Counted from the stretch's first letter, positions 9,067 to 16,003 are shown. The stretch is DNA of 64,000 bases from DASUPK01 sp963724665 (GCA_963724665.1 CAVRVH010000007.1:620001-684000), one strand, 5' to 3'. Notes: generated from the letters alone by a model not told the origin. Program-made: numbers and translations.

Positions 9067-9345
9067 TCACTCGATCACGCTCGCCTTCAGCTCCGCGAGC
9101 TCCTGCTCATAGTCGGCGCCCATTCCCTCGAGCAGCTTGCGCGTCGCAAGCGCCTCGTCCTCGTCGACCTTCGAGATCGCGAAGCCGACATGGATCAGCA
9201 CCCAGTCGCCCGGCTCGGCGGAGTCGCCGTCCTCGTCCAGGAGCCCGACGTTGACGTTGCGCTTGACCCCGGCGACATCGACCTGCGCGAGCCGATTCTC
9301 GGCGTCGACGATCTCGATGACCTCGCCTGGGATCGCGAGACACAT
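9067..9345 (-). CDS. hypC: Hydrogenase maturation chaperone HypC
   Basis: A 92-residue protein starting MCLAIPGEV, the hallmark of HypC, in which Cys2 becomes N-terminal and binds the iron unit together with HypD. DWVLIHVGFAISKVDEDEA is the conserved C-terminal strand and helix. It is the first full gene of the operon. Its ATG overlaps the stop of a 12-codon leader reading frame (TGATG) and has only a weak ribosome site of its own. Confidence 0.95.
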   Translation of the reverse strand: MCLAIPGEVIEIVDAENRLAQVDVAGVKRNVNVGLLDEDGDSAEPGDWVLIHVGFAISKVDEDEALATRKLLEGMGADYEQELAELKASVIE

Positions 9346-9383
9346 CAGCCCGTGAACCCAGATCCGTGGGGTCGCACTTCCAC
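9345..9383 (-). CDS. Putative 12-codon leader peptide coupled to hypC
   Basis: GTG at 9383 opens MEVRPHGSGFTG and stops at TGA overlapping the hypC ATG (TGATG). A strong ribosome site GGAGGAGC (9391-9398) lies about 7 bases before the GTG, while hypC itself has only GGGC nearby. This suggests hypC is translated by coupling from the leader. Its expression is inferred, not shown. Confidence 0.45.
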   Translation of the reverse strand: MEVRPHGSGFTG

Positions 9384-9444
9384 TCTCTTCGCTCCTCCCC
9401 GGAGCCCGGTCGAATCAGTGAATGCACTCGGCTCCGGTGGCGGG

Positions 9445-9473
9445 AACCTACTCCTCGATATTGGGGGTGTCAA
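9445..9473 (-). promoter_or_regulatory. Predicted promoter of the hyp/hydrogenase operon
   Basis: Reading the minus strand, TTGACA (9473-9468) and TAGGTT (9450-9445) are separated by 17 bases, a good primary-sigma promoter. A transcript would start near 9438, leaving a leader of about 90 bases before hypC that includes the leader peptide. Confidence 0.6.
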
Positions 9474-9500
9474 GGAATTCGATCTTCGGATCCGAGGCTT

Positions 9501-9520
9501 ACATGCACATATCTGCATGT
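9501..9520. promoter_or_regulatory. Palindromic operator for the divergent ArsR-type regulator
   Basis: ACATGCA and TGCATGT form a perfect 7-bp inverted repeat around a 6-base AT-rich centre. It lies 13 bases before the ArsR-type start codon, where that gene's own core promoter must be, and upstream of the hydrogenase promoter. Size and symmetry fit an ArsR/SmtB dimer site. Regulation of both directions is inferred. Confidence 0.6.
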
Positions 9521-9532
9521 CAAGATGTGTCT

Positions 9533-9832
9533 ATGAACGCCGAGCGGATCGCGCGCATGATGGCCGGGCTTTCCACCGCCAGCCGAGTCCGGATTCTCGT
9601 TCGACTGCGACAGGGACCCAGTACCGTCAGCGGGCTGACGGGGGCAGTCGGCATGACCCAACCGGCCGTCTCCCATCAGCTGCGCATCCTTCGGGATCTC
9701 GAGATGGTCGTGGGCCGCCGAGACGGCCGCCAGATCGTCTACTCCCTGCATGACTCGCACGTGGCCAGGTTGCTGGACGAGTCGCTTCGGCACGTGGATC
9801 GGCTGGACCGGGCCGACACCGAGTCCCGCTAG
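9533..9832 (+). CDS. ArsR/SmtB-family transcriptional regulator, possible Ni/Zn sensor
   Basis: A 99-residue winged-helix protein. The start MNAERIARMM follows the palindrome; longer in-frame starts would overlap it. The recognition helix is TQPAVSHQLRILRDLEMV. The last helix reads DSHVARLLDESLRHVDR, which lines up with the SmtB/NmtR alpha-5 metal site: D, H at +2, H at +13. The fourth ligand position is Arg instead of Glu or His, with an Asp one residue earlier. It is divergent from a nickel-enzyme operon, so nickel-responsive control is a reasonable hypothesis. Confidence 0.88.
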   Translation: MNAERIARMMAGLSTASRVRILVRLRQGPSTVSGLTGAVGMTQPAVSHQLRILRDLEMVVGRRDGRQIVYSLHDSHVARLLDESLRHVDRLDRADTESR

Positions 9833-9873
9833 AACGGCGTGTGGGAAGGGAGCGCCTGCGGGATACTGCGGAC

Positions 9874-10164
9874 ATGCCCGATCAGGCCGACGACATCCTC
9901 GGTCGACAGGTCTATGTGGGGGACCGGTATAGACCGTTCGGCGAGCTGACCGGGGCTGACGCCCGACTTCTCGCCGAGCAGTTCAGCGGACTCACCGGGG
10001 GTGGCCTGGAGCAGAACGTGGCGCCGGTGGGCAGCGGCTGGCGACAGCTGGCCGAGCTGATGCAGGAGCGAGGAGTCGACACGGTCGCCGAGTTGGGGGG
10101 CGAGGTCGCCGCTGAGTTCGCCGAGCGGCTGCGGGTCGTGCCGCGGGGAGGCAGCTGGCTCTAG
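9874..10164 (+). CDS. Small hypothetical protein (96 aa)
   Basis: Starts MPDQADDILGRQVYVGDRYR, 41 bases after the regulator stop and on the same strand. It is soluble with no cysteines and has amphipathic helices (ADARLLAEQFSGL, WRQLAELMQERG, ELGGEVAAEFAERL). I do not recognise the family. GC-rich third positions support coding. Confidence 0.55.
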   Translation: MPDQADDILGRQVYVGDRYRPFGELTGADARLLAEQFSGLTGGGLEQNVAPVGSGWRQLAELMQERGVDTVAELGGEVAAEFAERLRVVPRGGSWL

Positions 10165-10233
10165 GCTGCGGGCTCGGGGTCGATCTAGGCCGCCGGACCT
10201 TTTCCAGGCGATGGCGTGCTTAGAGTGCCGCTG

Positions 10234-11466
10234 ATGCCTCAGCTCCCAACCGGTGTGGTGGTGGCCGCCGGCGTGGACGAGACCTCGGCTCTCGTCATGG
10301 TGATCGCCGCTGCGGTGGCCGCCGTGATCGTCCTGGCCATCTCGCCGAAGTTGACCATCCCCGTGGTGGTCCTGGAGCTCCTGCTCGGGATTCTGATCGG
10401 GCCGCAGGGCCTTGACATCGCGAGCATCGATCCGACCACCTCGTTGCTCGGGGACCTCGGGCTGGGGATGCTCTTCTTCTTCGCCGGCTACGAAATCGAC
10501 TTCGACCGGATCAAGGGGCGCCCGCTGGAGCTTGCCGCCATCGGCTGGGGAATCTCGCTCATCCTGGCCTACGGGATCGGAGGGGCGCTGGCGGGCGCCG
10601 GGATCATCCTCTCCTTCCTCTACACCGGATCCGCGATGGCGACGACGGCGATCGGCACGTTGATCCCCATCCTCAGCGACGCCGGCGAGATGCGGACCAC
10701 CTTCGGGACCTACCTGCTCGGGGCCGGCGCCGTCGGGGAGTTCGGGCCCATCCTGCTGGTGACGCTGATCCTGTCCACGGGGCACCCGCTCCACGAGGCG
10801 GTGATCCTTGTGATCTTCATCGTCGTGGCGGTTCTGACCGGTGTGGCGGCAGTCCGCTCGGCCTGGCGTGGCTGGCCCCTGGTGGAGAAGACGTTCGAGA
10901 CCTCGAGCCAGCTCGCCGTCCGGCTGGCCGTGGTGCTCGTCTTCAGCCTGGTGGCACTGGCGGCGCAGCTCGGGCTCGACCTGCTGCTCGGCGGCTTCGT
11001 GGCGGGGATGATCACCCGAGTGGCCCTCCGCGGCAGGGAGGTCTCCGTCTTCGACTCGAAGCTGACGGCCGTCGGCTACGGCCTGCTGATCCCGTTCTTC
11101 TTCGTCACCAGCGGGATGGCGTTCAACCTCGATGCGCTCACGTCGAGCGCCACGGCGATGCTCAAGGTGCCGATGTTCGTCTGCCTCTTCCTGGTCGTCC
11201 GTGGCGTGCCGGCCCTGCTGCTCTACCGCAGCGAGCTGGTGCTGCGAGACCGCTTCGCACTGGCCGTCTACTGCTCGACCGAGCTCCCATTGGTGGTCGC
11301 GATCACAACTCTCGCGATCAGCGCCGGACACATGACGAGCTCCACGGCCGCCGGGCTGGTCGGCGCCGCGATCATCTCCACGCTGGTCTTCCCGCTGCTC
11401 GGCGCGCGGATCAGACGCGGTGGGGAGCCGGCCAGCGGGCCGATCGAAGCGCCAGCTACCGCCTAG
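10234..11466 (+). CDS. CPA2-family Na+/H+ (or K+/H+) antiporter
   Basis: A roughly 410-residue integral membrane protein with about 12 hydrophobic segments. KLTIPVVVLELLLGILIGPQGLD is the typical entry to the CPA2 (KefB/NapA-like) fold, followed by LGMLFFFAGYEIDF and TELPLVVAITTLAISAG. There is no C-terminal TrkA-N nucleotide domain; it ends after the membrane part. ATG at 10234 (MPQLPTGVV) was preferred over an upstream in-frame GTG at 10216. Substrate is not resolved by sequence. It is the last native gene before the SnoaL-rich cassette. Confidence 0.88.
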   Translation: MPQLPTGVVVAAGVDETSALVMVIAAAVAAVIVLAISPKLTIPVVVLELLLGILIGPQGLDIASIDPTTSLLGDLGLGMLFFFAGYEIDFDRIKGRPLELAAIGWGISLILAYGIGGALAGAGIILSFLYTGSAMATTAIGTLIPILSDAGEMRTTFGTYLLGAGAVGEFGPILLVTLILSTGHPLHEAVILVIFIVVAVLTGVAAVRSAWRGWPLVEKTFETSSQLAVRLAVVLVFSLVALAAQLGLDLLLGGFVAGMITRVALRGREVSVFDSKLTAVGYGLLIPFFFVTSGMAFNLDALTSSATAMLKVPMFVCLFLVVRGVPALLLYRSELVLRDRFALAVYCSTELPLVVAITTLAISAGHMTSSTAAGLVGAAIISTLVFPLLGARIRRGGEPASGPIEAPATA

Positions 11467-11483
11467 CGGCCACCCCCTTGTAC

Positions 11484-11530
11484 GCCTAGAGGTGTGATTT
11501 CAAAAAGCGCTGCTTTCCATGCAAAGCAGC
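11484..11530. repeat. Left inverted repeat of the 5-kb SnoaL cassette
   Basis: From CCTAGAGGTGTGATTTCAAA to the palindrome at 11509-11530, this block reappears in reverse complement at 16427-16472 as TAGAGGGGTGATTTCAAA plus the same palindrome type. The shared core is about 45 bp with a few mismatches. It starts about 20 bases after the antiporter stop. Confidence 0.65.
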
Positions 11531-11549
11531 AGTGCTTTTCGTCCAAAGC
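11509..11549. repeat. Paired palindromic repeat (CCATGC type plus TCGTCC type)
   Basis: The first hairpin has stem GCTGCTTT/AAAGCAGC and loop CCATGC (11509-11530). Three bases later is stem GCTTT/AAAGC with loop TCGTCC (11534-11549). The pair lies just 3' of the SnoaL-like gene ending at 11562. No T-run follows on either strand, so it is not a standard terminator. The same two-hairpin unit occurs at 41694-41741. Confidence 0.8.
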
Positions 11550-11561
11550 GGTAGTTCTGGA

Positions 11562-11966
11562 CTACTCCCGCAGACCAACGGCTTCGAGCGCCTCGGCTTT
11601 CGACTGGTAGAGCTTGATGCTTCGTCCCTTGCCCTCGCGAATTGTCCACAGCTGAGCGCCCACGGCGTCCACTTCGATCCCACTCCCCCGACCGCGCATC
11701 CGGACATGGTTAACCGCGATCAGCCGGGATTCGTCCACCTCGATGATCTCTTCGGGGTCCCAGCGCAACTCATCAAAGGCTTCGATAAAGGAGGCCCAGG
11801 CATGTCGAACCTGTTCTTTTCCCCGGTAAATCCCCTTCGCGGGGCCAATCGAGTTCGACCAGTCCATCTCAAAGTCGTCCGCCGCCGGCTCCAAGGCTCC
11901 GTCAACGTCACCCCGGTTGATCGAATCAAACACACGGCGCACGATCTCCACGTTCTCCTGCGACAT
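11562..11966 (-). CDS. SnoaL/NTF2-like protein (MSQENVE paralogue)
   Basis: A 134-residue alpha+beta-barrel protein of the SnoaL-like superfamily. The N-terminus MSQENVEIVRRVFDSINRGD and C-terminus EALEAVGLRE are the conserved ends of the local paralogue family. The middle (DDFEMDWSNSIGP, YRGKEQVRHAW) is its own. No catalytic residues are assignable. It follows the next paralogue by the spacer GCG only (TAG-GCG-ATG), with AAGGGG at the end of that gene acting as ribosome site. Confidence 0.85.
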   Translation of the reverse strand: MSQENVEIVRRVFDSINRGDVDGALEPAADDFEMDWSNSIGPAKGIYRGKEQVRHAWASFIEAFDELRWDPEEIIEVDESRLIAVNHVRMRGRGSGIEVDAVGAQLWTIREGKGRSIKLYQSKAEALEAVGLRE

Positions 11967-11969
11967 CGC

Positions 11970-12371
11970 CTACCCCTTGAGTCCGGCGGCTTCGACGGCC
12001 TGGTCGCGGTCGAAATACTCCGCGGCTCGAACAATCATCCCGTCCTTGAATGTGTAGACGAGCCACTGCCGCCAGTCCATGTCCATGCCGCTCGCCCTTG
12101 CACGCCCGGTGTACCGGACGGTGGCAAGCACCCTGTCGCCGGGCGCCTCGACGCATTCTTCAAGGTCGGCGCGAAGTCCGGGGAACGTCTCCATGTACCC
12201 CTCGATGTAGCGCCTCACGGCGACCCGTCCCCGGTGGGTGGCCGCGTCGGGGTCCTCAACGCTGGTCTGCCACTCGATTGTGAGCGCTTGAAGCTGCGAA
12301 ACGGCCTCAAGGTCGCCCCGCTCGAAGGCGTCATACGCGGTCCGAATCACCTCGACGTTCTCCTCCGACAT
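11970..12371 (-). CDS. SnoaL/NTF2-like protein (MSEENVE paralogue)
   Basis: A 133-residue SnoaL-like protein, MSEENVEVIRTAYDAFERGD to DQAVEAAGLKG. It is first in a two-gene operon with the gene at 11562. The predicted -10 GATACT lies 9 bases before ATG, so the mRNA should be nearly leaderless. RGRVAVRRYIEGYMETFPGLRADLEE is the typical helix 3 and strand stretch. Substrate unknown. Confidence 0.86.
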   Translation of the reverse strand: MSEENVEVIRTAYDAFERGDLEAVSQLQALTIEWQTSVEDPDAATHRGRVAVRRYIEGYMETFPGLRADLEECVEAPGDRVLATVRYTGRARASGMDMDWRQWLVYTFKDGMIVRAAEYFDRDQAVEAAGLKG

Positions 12372-12410
12372 CGCCCACGCAGTATCTACGGGTCAAGGGG
12401 AGGGTCGCAA
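12372..12410 (-). promoter_or_regulatory. SnoaL-family promoter module, near-leaderless
   Basis: On the minus strand TTGCGA (12410-12405), an 18-base spacer and GATACT (12386-12381) are followed by GCGTGGGCG and then ATG. The same GATACT plus 9-base arrangement is found before five other family members or fragments. With 9 bases between -10 and ATG, transcription should begin within about 0-3 bases of the start codon. Confidence 0.55.
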
Positions 12411-12606
12411 GCGTTCAGGCGCAGTCTCGCAAACCGCCGATGGAGTCGGCGTGAAAACAGCGCTCAAAAAAACGATGGACGCAGCCGAGCGCCGTGAGGT
12501 GCTCGAGGCGATTCCCGCGACCCAAGGGTATCCGCGCGACCGGATCGTGGTCGAGCTCGACCACGACCGATTAGCGGTTGCCGCGCTTGAACGATCGTGC
12601 CGCGCA

Positions 12607-12885
12607 TCAGCCCTGCGGTCCCTCGATGAGCCCCCGCTGCCGCCAATCATCAACAAGGTCGGCCACTTGAAGCATCGCCTCGCGATTGGGCACGTAGCCG
12701 GACGAGAGCATCCCGAGCGCAATCTCCGACGCGTGCCAAACCATGCGGGCGTCACCGATCTTCGCCTCGTCTCGCTCATTGCCAACGGACTCGCTGGCCC
12801 AAAGTCGCGCAGCAACGGCTTCCGCGTGATCCCGAACCCGGACCAAGAGAGCCTCGAATTGGTCTGACGTCTCCGGGGTTGCCAT
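12607..12885 (-). CDS. Small hypothetical protein (92 aa)
   Basis: MATPETSDQFEALLVRVRDHAEAVAARL through DLVDDWRQRGLIEGPQG, mostly helical and soluble. GAGGCG about 8 bases before ATG is a fair ribosome site. It is not a SnoaL-like protein. A plus-strand frame (12451-12867) overlaps it. The minus frame has better codon usage and a better start, so I keep this one. The 235 bases between 12372 and 12606 hold the promoter module and no other gene I trust. Confidence 0.55.
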   Translation of the reverse strand: MATPETSDQFEALLVRVRDHAEAVAARLWASESVGNERDEAKIGDARMVWHASEIALGMLSSGYVPNREAMLQVADLVDDWRQRGLIEGPQG

Positions 12886-12932
12886 CAGCTCGCCTCTTCT
12901 TCCCGTGTTCTCTCAAGCCCCCGCTCTCGGGC

Positions 12933-13433
12933 CTAGCGTAGCCAGTTCCTCACCGTCGACTCGCCGACCAGCTCCTCGCGTGCGATGGTCGCCGTGCCGG
13001 CGAGTCCGCGGCGCTCGGCTGCGCGGCGTCGGGTAACGATGTCCGACAGCCCGGCGGCTTCGAGGGCATCATCCCGCGTGTAGAAAGTGCGCCACCAGAC
13101 GCATTTCCCGCGCCGCCATCGGCTTGCGAGCCACATCGTGTCTTCGAAGGGCACGTCACTCCCCGCACCGTTGCTGAGAGCGCGCAGGGCTGCGACGATC
13201 CGGTCTCCAAGCGCACCCACGTCGACAACCTCGATGCTGTAGTCGGGGAAGACGTTGAACCAGTTCTCCCACCAGCGGCGGATTCCGTCATGGCCATGCA
13301 AGCCGCTATCCATCGAGACGATACGGGAGACGACCTCCACGTGGTCGTCCATCAGTACCAGAAGAGCCCCGAGGTCGCGTCGGTTGATGGCATCAAAGGC
13401 TCGATAAGCCAGCTCGACGTTCTCATCCGACAT
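12933..13433 (-). CDS. SnoaL/NTF2-like protein with C-terminal extension
   Basis: A 166-residue paralogue, MSDENVELAYRAFDAINRRD. The family end (DDALEAAGLSD) occurs at about residue 132 but the usual stop is lost, and the frame runs on for about 34 residues (IVTRRRAAERRGLAGTATI...). The extension has no family counterpart and probably arose by stop loss. It has the GATACT promoter module 9 bases before ATG. Confidence 0.8.
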   Translation of the reverse strand: MSDENVELAYRAFDAINRRDLGALLVLMDDHVEVVSRIVSMDSGLHGHDGIRRWWENWFNVFPDYSIEVVDVGALGDRIVAALRALSNGAGSDVPFEDTMWLASRWRRGKCVWWRTFYTRDDALEAAGLSDIVTRRRAAERRGLAGTATIAREELVGESTVRNWLR

Positions 13434-13472
13434 CGCCCACGCAGTATCTCGCGGCGGAGGGGAGGGTGCCAG
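13434..13472 (-). promoter_or_regulatory. SnoaL-family promoter module, near-leaderless
   Basis: CTGGCA (13472-13467), an 18-base spacer and GATACT (13448-13443), then GCGTGGGCG directly before ATG at 13433. The spacer contains the ACCCTCCCCTCCGCCGCG block also seen in the promoter at 14636-14665. Confidence 0.55.
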
Positions 13473-13564
13473 CCCAAGACCGCCCGCTCAAAAGACCGCC
13501 CGAGTGGTCGCCTGCGCGCGCCGTCGAAGGATGCGATGACGCCCCAAAGATGCCGCAGAGAAAA

Positions 13565-13719
13565 GGGAGCGGCCCCCGTCGAAGCCTGTGGCTCGTCGCA
13601 GGTGCCAATGGCTAGGGACCGCTCCTGTGAGGAAACAACGAAATATGCGAAGAGAACTACCGGCGAAGTACCAGCGAAACACAAAGGAGCGGCCCCCTTA
13701 GGGGAACGAGGACCGCTCC
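13565..13719. repeat. Two related inverted-repeat modules in a 480-base gene-free stretch
   Basis: GGAGCGGCCCCC opens and GACCGCTCC closes a module twice: 13566-13625 and 13686-13719. The arms GGAGCGG and CCGCTCC are perfect 7-bp partners. The 13434-13912 stretch has no convincing gene; open frames there lack ribosome sites and family character. The modules could be a small structured RNA or relics of a mobile palindrome. Confidence 0.5.
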
Positions 13720-13884
13720 GACATGGATATCGGCCGCACCGGCCCTCCCTAAAGCGATGAAGCGTGATCTGACCGTCAAGGTGCGTTTGGCGGGGGGAGG
13801 GCCCCAGCGCCGAGGCTGCGACTCAGAAAACCGCCGGATGGCTCAGCGCAAAAAAAACCGGGACATCTCGCCGTTGGCAAATGG

Positions 13885-13907
13885 CCGCTTCTCGTCCAAA
13901 GCAGCGG
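13885..13907. repeat. Palindromic repeat, TCGTCC type
   Basis: CCGCTT and AAAGCAGCGG flank TCGTCC, six bases beyond the 3' end of the SnoaL-like gene at 13913. It is a slightly degenerate member of the covarying family, again directly 3' of a paralogue. Confidence 0.65.
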
Positions 13908-13912
13908 TCTGA

Positions 13913-14326
13913 CTACTCCGACAGCCCGGCGGCTTCGAGGGCATCTGCTGGCTCCGAAAACAAACGCGTGTAGACGATCTTGCCCCGCCTCATCCTCTGA
14001 ACAGCGCCAACCGGGACGTTGATGTCGACGCCGCTCGCTCGCCCGCGAGCCCGGAACCGGCCAATACCAACCACCTGCTCTCCGGCGTCTCGCGTCTCCT
14101 CGATCTCGAAGCGCACCTCTTCAAAGTCCTCCGTCAGCTCGGCCACAAATCGCATCAGCCCGTCATGGCCCAAATAGGACTCGCCCTCCAACTGAGCCCG
14201 CAAGGGATAGAACTCCGCCTCCTCGTCCCAGAGGGCCAGCCAGGCTTCGCTGGAGATTTTCCCTCGCATGAATGCGTTGAGGGCGTCGAGATGCTTGCGC
14301 GCAATCTCGACGTTCTCCTCCGACAT
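13913..14326 (-). CDS. SnoaL/NTF2-like protein (MSEENVE paralogue)
   Basis: A 137-residue paralogue, MSEENVEIARKHLDALNAFMRGK to PADALEAAGLSE. The middle (WDEEAEFYPLRAQLEG, HDGLMRFVAELTEDFEEVRFE) is typical SnoaL-like. The ATG is preceded by TAG-GCG from a truncated upstream paralogue, whose terminal GGAG codon serves as ribosome site. It is therefore second in a broken tandem pair. Confidence 0.86.
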   Translation of the reverse strand: MSEENVEIARKHLDALNAFMRGKISSEAWLALWDEEAEFYPLRAQLEGESYLGHDGLMRFVAELTEDFEEVRFEIEETRDAGEQVVGIGRFRARGRASGVDINVPVGAVQRMRRGKIVYTRLFSEPADALEAAGLSE

Positions 14327-14329
14327 CGC

Positions 14330-14358
14330 CTACTCCGACAGCCCGGCGGCTTCGAGGA
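14330..14358 (-). pseudogene. C-terminal fossil of a SnoaL-like gene (LEAAGLSE-stop)
   Basis: Only the last nine codons of the paralogue family remain: GTCCTCGAAGCCGCCGGGCTG followed by TCGGAGTAG, then GCG-ATG of the next gene. The body is missing; upstream sequence belongs to the secreted-protein gene at 14375. It shows deletion between tandem copies that spared the conserved end. Confidence 0.75.
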
Positions 14359-14374
14359 CTCCGCGCTCTCCGCG

Positions 14375-14602
14375 TCACTCTACGTGGCAGTTCTCCTCAC
14401 CAAAATGAGTTTGGAACACGACCCCTGCTTTGCTGTTCGCCCGCGTGAGCCCGTCGTGCGCAGCATCGCCCGCAGACACGAACACGACCGGCTGACCATC
14501 GACCGTGCAGATCCACTGCGTTCGCGCTCCAGCTCCAGCCGGAAATGCGAGTGCAACCGTCAGGGCACCGGCCGCGACCATTCCTTTGATCCACCGCCGC
14601 AT
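14375..14602 (-). CDS. Small secreted protein (75 aa)
   Basis: MRRWIKGMVAAGALTVALAF PAGAGA is a clear Sec signal peptide, cleaved near AGAGA-RTQW. The mature part is about 50 residues with two cysteines (WICTV, ENCHVE) that could form one disulfide. The start is decided by a strong AGAGGAGGAA ribosome site; the frame extends upstream without one. The promoter at 14636 gives a normal leader here. Function unknown. Confidence 0.7.
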   Translation of the reverse strand: MRRWIKGMVAAGALTVALAFPAGAGARTQWICTVDGQPVVFVSAGDAAHDGLTRANSKAGVVFQTHFGEENCHVE

Positions 14603-14635
14603 TTGGTTCCTCCTCTGCTTGGACTTGACCTGATC

Positions 14636-14665
14636 AGTATCCCGCGGCGCAGGGGAGGGTGCCAA
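14636..14665 (-). promoter_or_regulatory. Promoter of the secreted-protein gene, same module as SnoaL promoters
   Basis: TTGGCA (14665-14660), an 18-base spacer and GATACT (14641-14636). The spacer is nearly identical to that at 13449-13466. Here a 33-base leader with AGGAGG follows, which supports the hexamers as a true promoter and not as part of the coding-start consensus. Confidence 0.6.
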
Positions 14666-14737
14666 CCAAAGATTGCTAGCTCGAAAGGCCGCCGGTTGGG
14701 CGGTGGCACGCGTCCTCAGGAAGCGAGTTTGGGTAAC

Positions 14738-15034
14738 TCACTTATGAGAGGCGGGGCCATGATGAGAGGCGAGGCCATGGGCGCCGAGGCCATGACCGCC
14801 CGGGCCATGAAAGCCGAAGCCGCCCGTTGCAATGCCGATCGCACACTGCACTCCGATGATCAGCGCGAGCCAACCCACAACGCCGATCACCGTGGCGAGC
14901 TTTCCGCGAAACCCGCCGGGCAGATGGAAGTTCCAACTCTCGTCAATGAAGGGGGCGGGGCTGATCAGTCGAGCGAGACCGACCAGAAGCACACCGGCCC
15001 CGGCCACCGTCAGAAAGATCTCGAGGTCAGACAC
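14738..15034 (-). CDS. Small membrane protein with Gly/His-rich tail (98 aa)
   Basis: Two hydrophobic segments (IFLTVAGAGVLLVGLARLI and VIGVVGWLALIIGVQCAIGIA) are joined by a short loop. The last about 25 residues are rich in Gly and His (GFGFHGPGGHGLGAHG), a possible metal-binding or flexible tail. A palindromic repeat (15072-15095) lies 38 bases before the start. Family not recognised. Confidence 0.65.
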   Translation of the reverse strand: MSDLEIFLTVAGAGVLLVGLARLISPAPFIDESWNFHLPGGFRGKLATVIGVVGWLALIIGVQCAIGIATGGFGFHGPGGHGLGAHGLASHHGPASHK

Positions 15035-15071
15035 CAGTGTGTTTTACGAACTATGAGACTCGAGCGATTGA

Positions 15072-15095
15072 TGCCGCTTCTCGTCCAAAGCGGCA
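15072..15095. repeat. Palindromic repeat, TCGTCC type
   Basis: TGCCGCTT and AAGCGGCA form a perfect 8-bp stem around CTCGTCCA. Relative to the copy at 41716, CTG/CAG is replaced by CCG/CGG on both arms, which is covariation. Here the repeat is 5' of a gene unrelated to SnoaL. Confidence 0.75.
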
Positions 15096-15191
15096 GTTTG
15101 AGAATCGACCCACCCTGCACTTGACCTTGAGCTGCAGGCTGCGTTAGCGTGGGCGACACGGTAAGACCGATAGGGGGAGGGGACTGGAACG

Positions 15192-15761
15192 ATGCGATCT
15201 GGCCGGACGACGCTCGTTGTGATCGCGGCGATGTGCGCCATCCTCGCCGTCGCCCCGCAAACCGCGATCGCTGGGAAGGAGAAGAAGGCGTATGAGGGGG
15301 CCGTGGCGACCCAGGGCGTCGGCGGTCAAACGCCAACCATCCAGCTCAAGGTTCAATTCAGGCGCAAGGGCGGCAAGCTGGTGCCCGACTACGTCGCCAA
15401 CCTCAAGCACCGCGCGATAGCCCTCTTCTGCCCCGATGGAACCACAACCTTCGTCGGCCCCTTCAACGCTGAGTCGGGGGCGGTCGGTGGCTTCGCCCAG
15501 CCCGGCTTCATTCCATACCCCGGCGCCGTTGGCTTCAAGCCCTTCAAGAAGGGGAGGTACAGCTTGACGCTGACCGGTGATGAAGCGGATTCAAACGGCA
15601 CAGCAGATTTGCTTCAGCTGATCACTCGAGTGTCGAGCAAGGGCGCTGCGACAGGGACCATTCGGCTGGTGGCGACCAGCCCCACACAGGGGGGCAGCTG
15701 CGACTCAGGCATCGTGAGCTATACCGCTCCCAGGGTGGCCAGCTTCAGTCCAGCCCCCTAG
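15192..15761 (+). CDS. Secreted hypothetical protein (189 aa)
   Basis: MRSGRTTLVVIAAMCAILAV APQTAIA is a Sec signal peptide. The mature domain is beta-rich (YEGAVATQGVGGQTPTIQLKV, KGRYSLTLTGDE) with two cysteines, FCPDG and GSCDSG. It is one of the few plus-strand genes in the cassette and has the purine-rich GGGGGAGGGGACTGGAACG before ATG. It resembles short extracellular Ig-like proteins but I cannot name the family. Confidence 0.72.
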   Translation: MRSGRTTLVVIAAMCAILAVAPQTAIAGKEKKAYEGAVATQGVGGQTPTIQLKVQFRRKGGKLVPDYVANLKHRAIALFCPDGTTTFVGPFNAESGAVGGFAQPGFIPYPGAVGFKPFKKGRYSLTLTGDEADSNGTADLLQLITRVSSKGAATGTIRLVATSPTQGGSCDSGIVSYTAPRVASFSPAP

Positions 15762-15783
15762 CTAGCTGGAGCGAGGGCGCCGG

Positions 15784-15822
15784 CTACCCGCGCCGCACCA
15801 CGTCGACGTTCTCGTCCGACAT
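15784..15822 (-). pseudogene. N-terminal fossil of a SnoaL-like gene (MSDENVDVVRRG-stop)
   Basis: The promoter module (GATACT, then GCGTGGACG, then ATG) and first 12 codons of a paralogue remain, ending in TAG. The following sequence shows no SnoaL-like body. Together with the C-terminal fossil at 14330 it marks rearrangement between paralogues. Confidence 0.72.
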
Positions 15823-16003
15823 CGTCCACGCAGTATCTCGCGCATAAGTAGAGGCGAGCGACCCGTCCGGCCAAGTTCTCTGCGCCTGACCCTAGGGGTC
15901 GGGCCTAGGCGCAGAGCCGTCTCGCCCGAAGGGCCGCTCGCGTCAGAGATGATTCCCAGACGGGAGGAGGGGGCAAACGGGAGCGCATGAAGTCGTGAGC
16001 TGC

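Noticed and set aside
11509..11549. Palindromes as intrinsic terminators of SnoaL-like genes
   Set aside because: No T-run follows on either strand, some copies are 5' of genes or inside a pseudogene, and loops are conserved, which terminators do not need.
12451..12867. Plus-strand frame starting MKTALKKTMDAAERREVLEAI
   Set aside because: The first 35 residues look plausible but the rest is antisense to a better minus-strand gene and there is no ribosome site; left undecided, not annotated.
13352..13684. Minus-strand frame of 110 codons in the gene-free stretch
   Set aside because: Runs through the promoter and inverted-repeat modules and overlaps a real paralogue; no family character.
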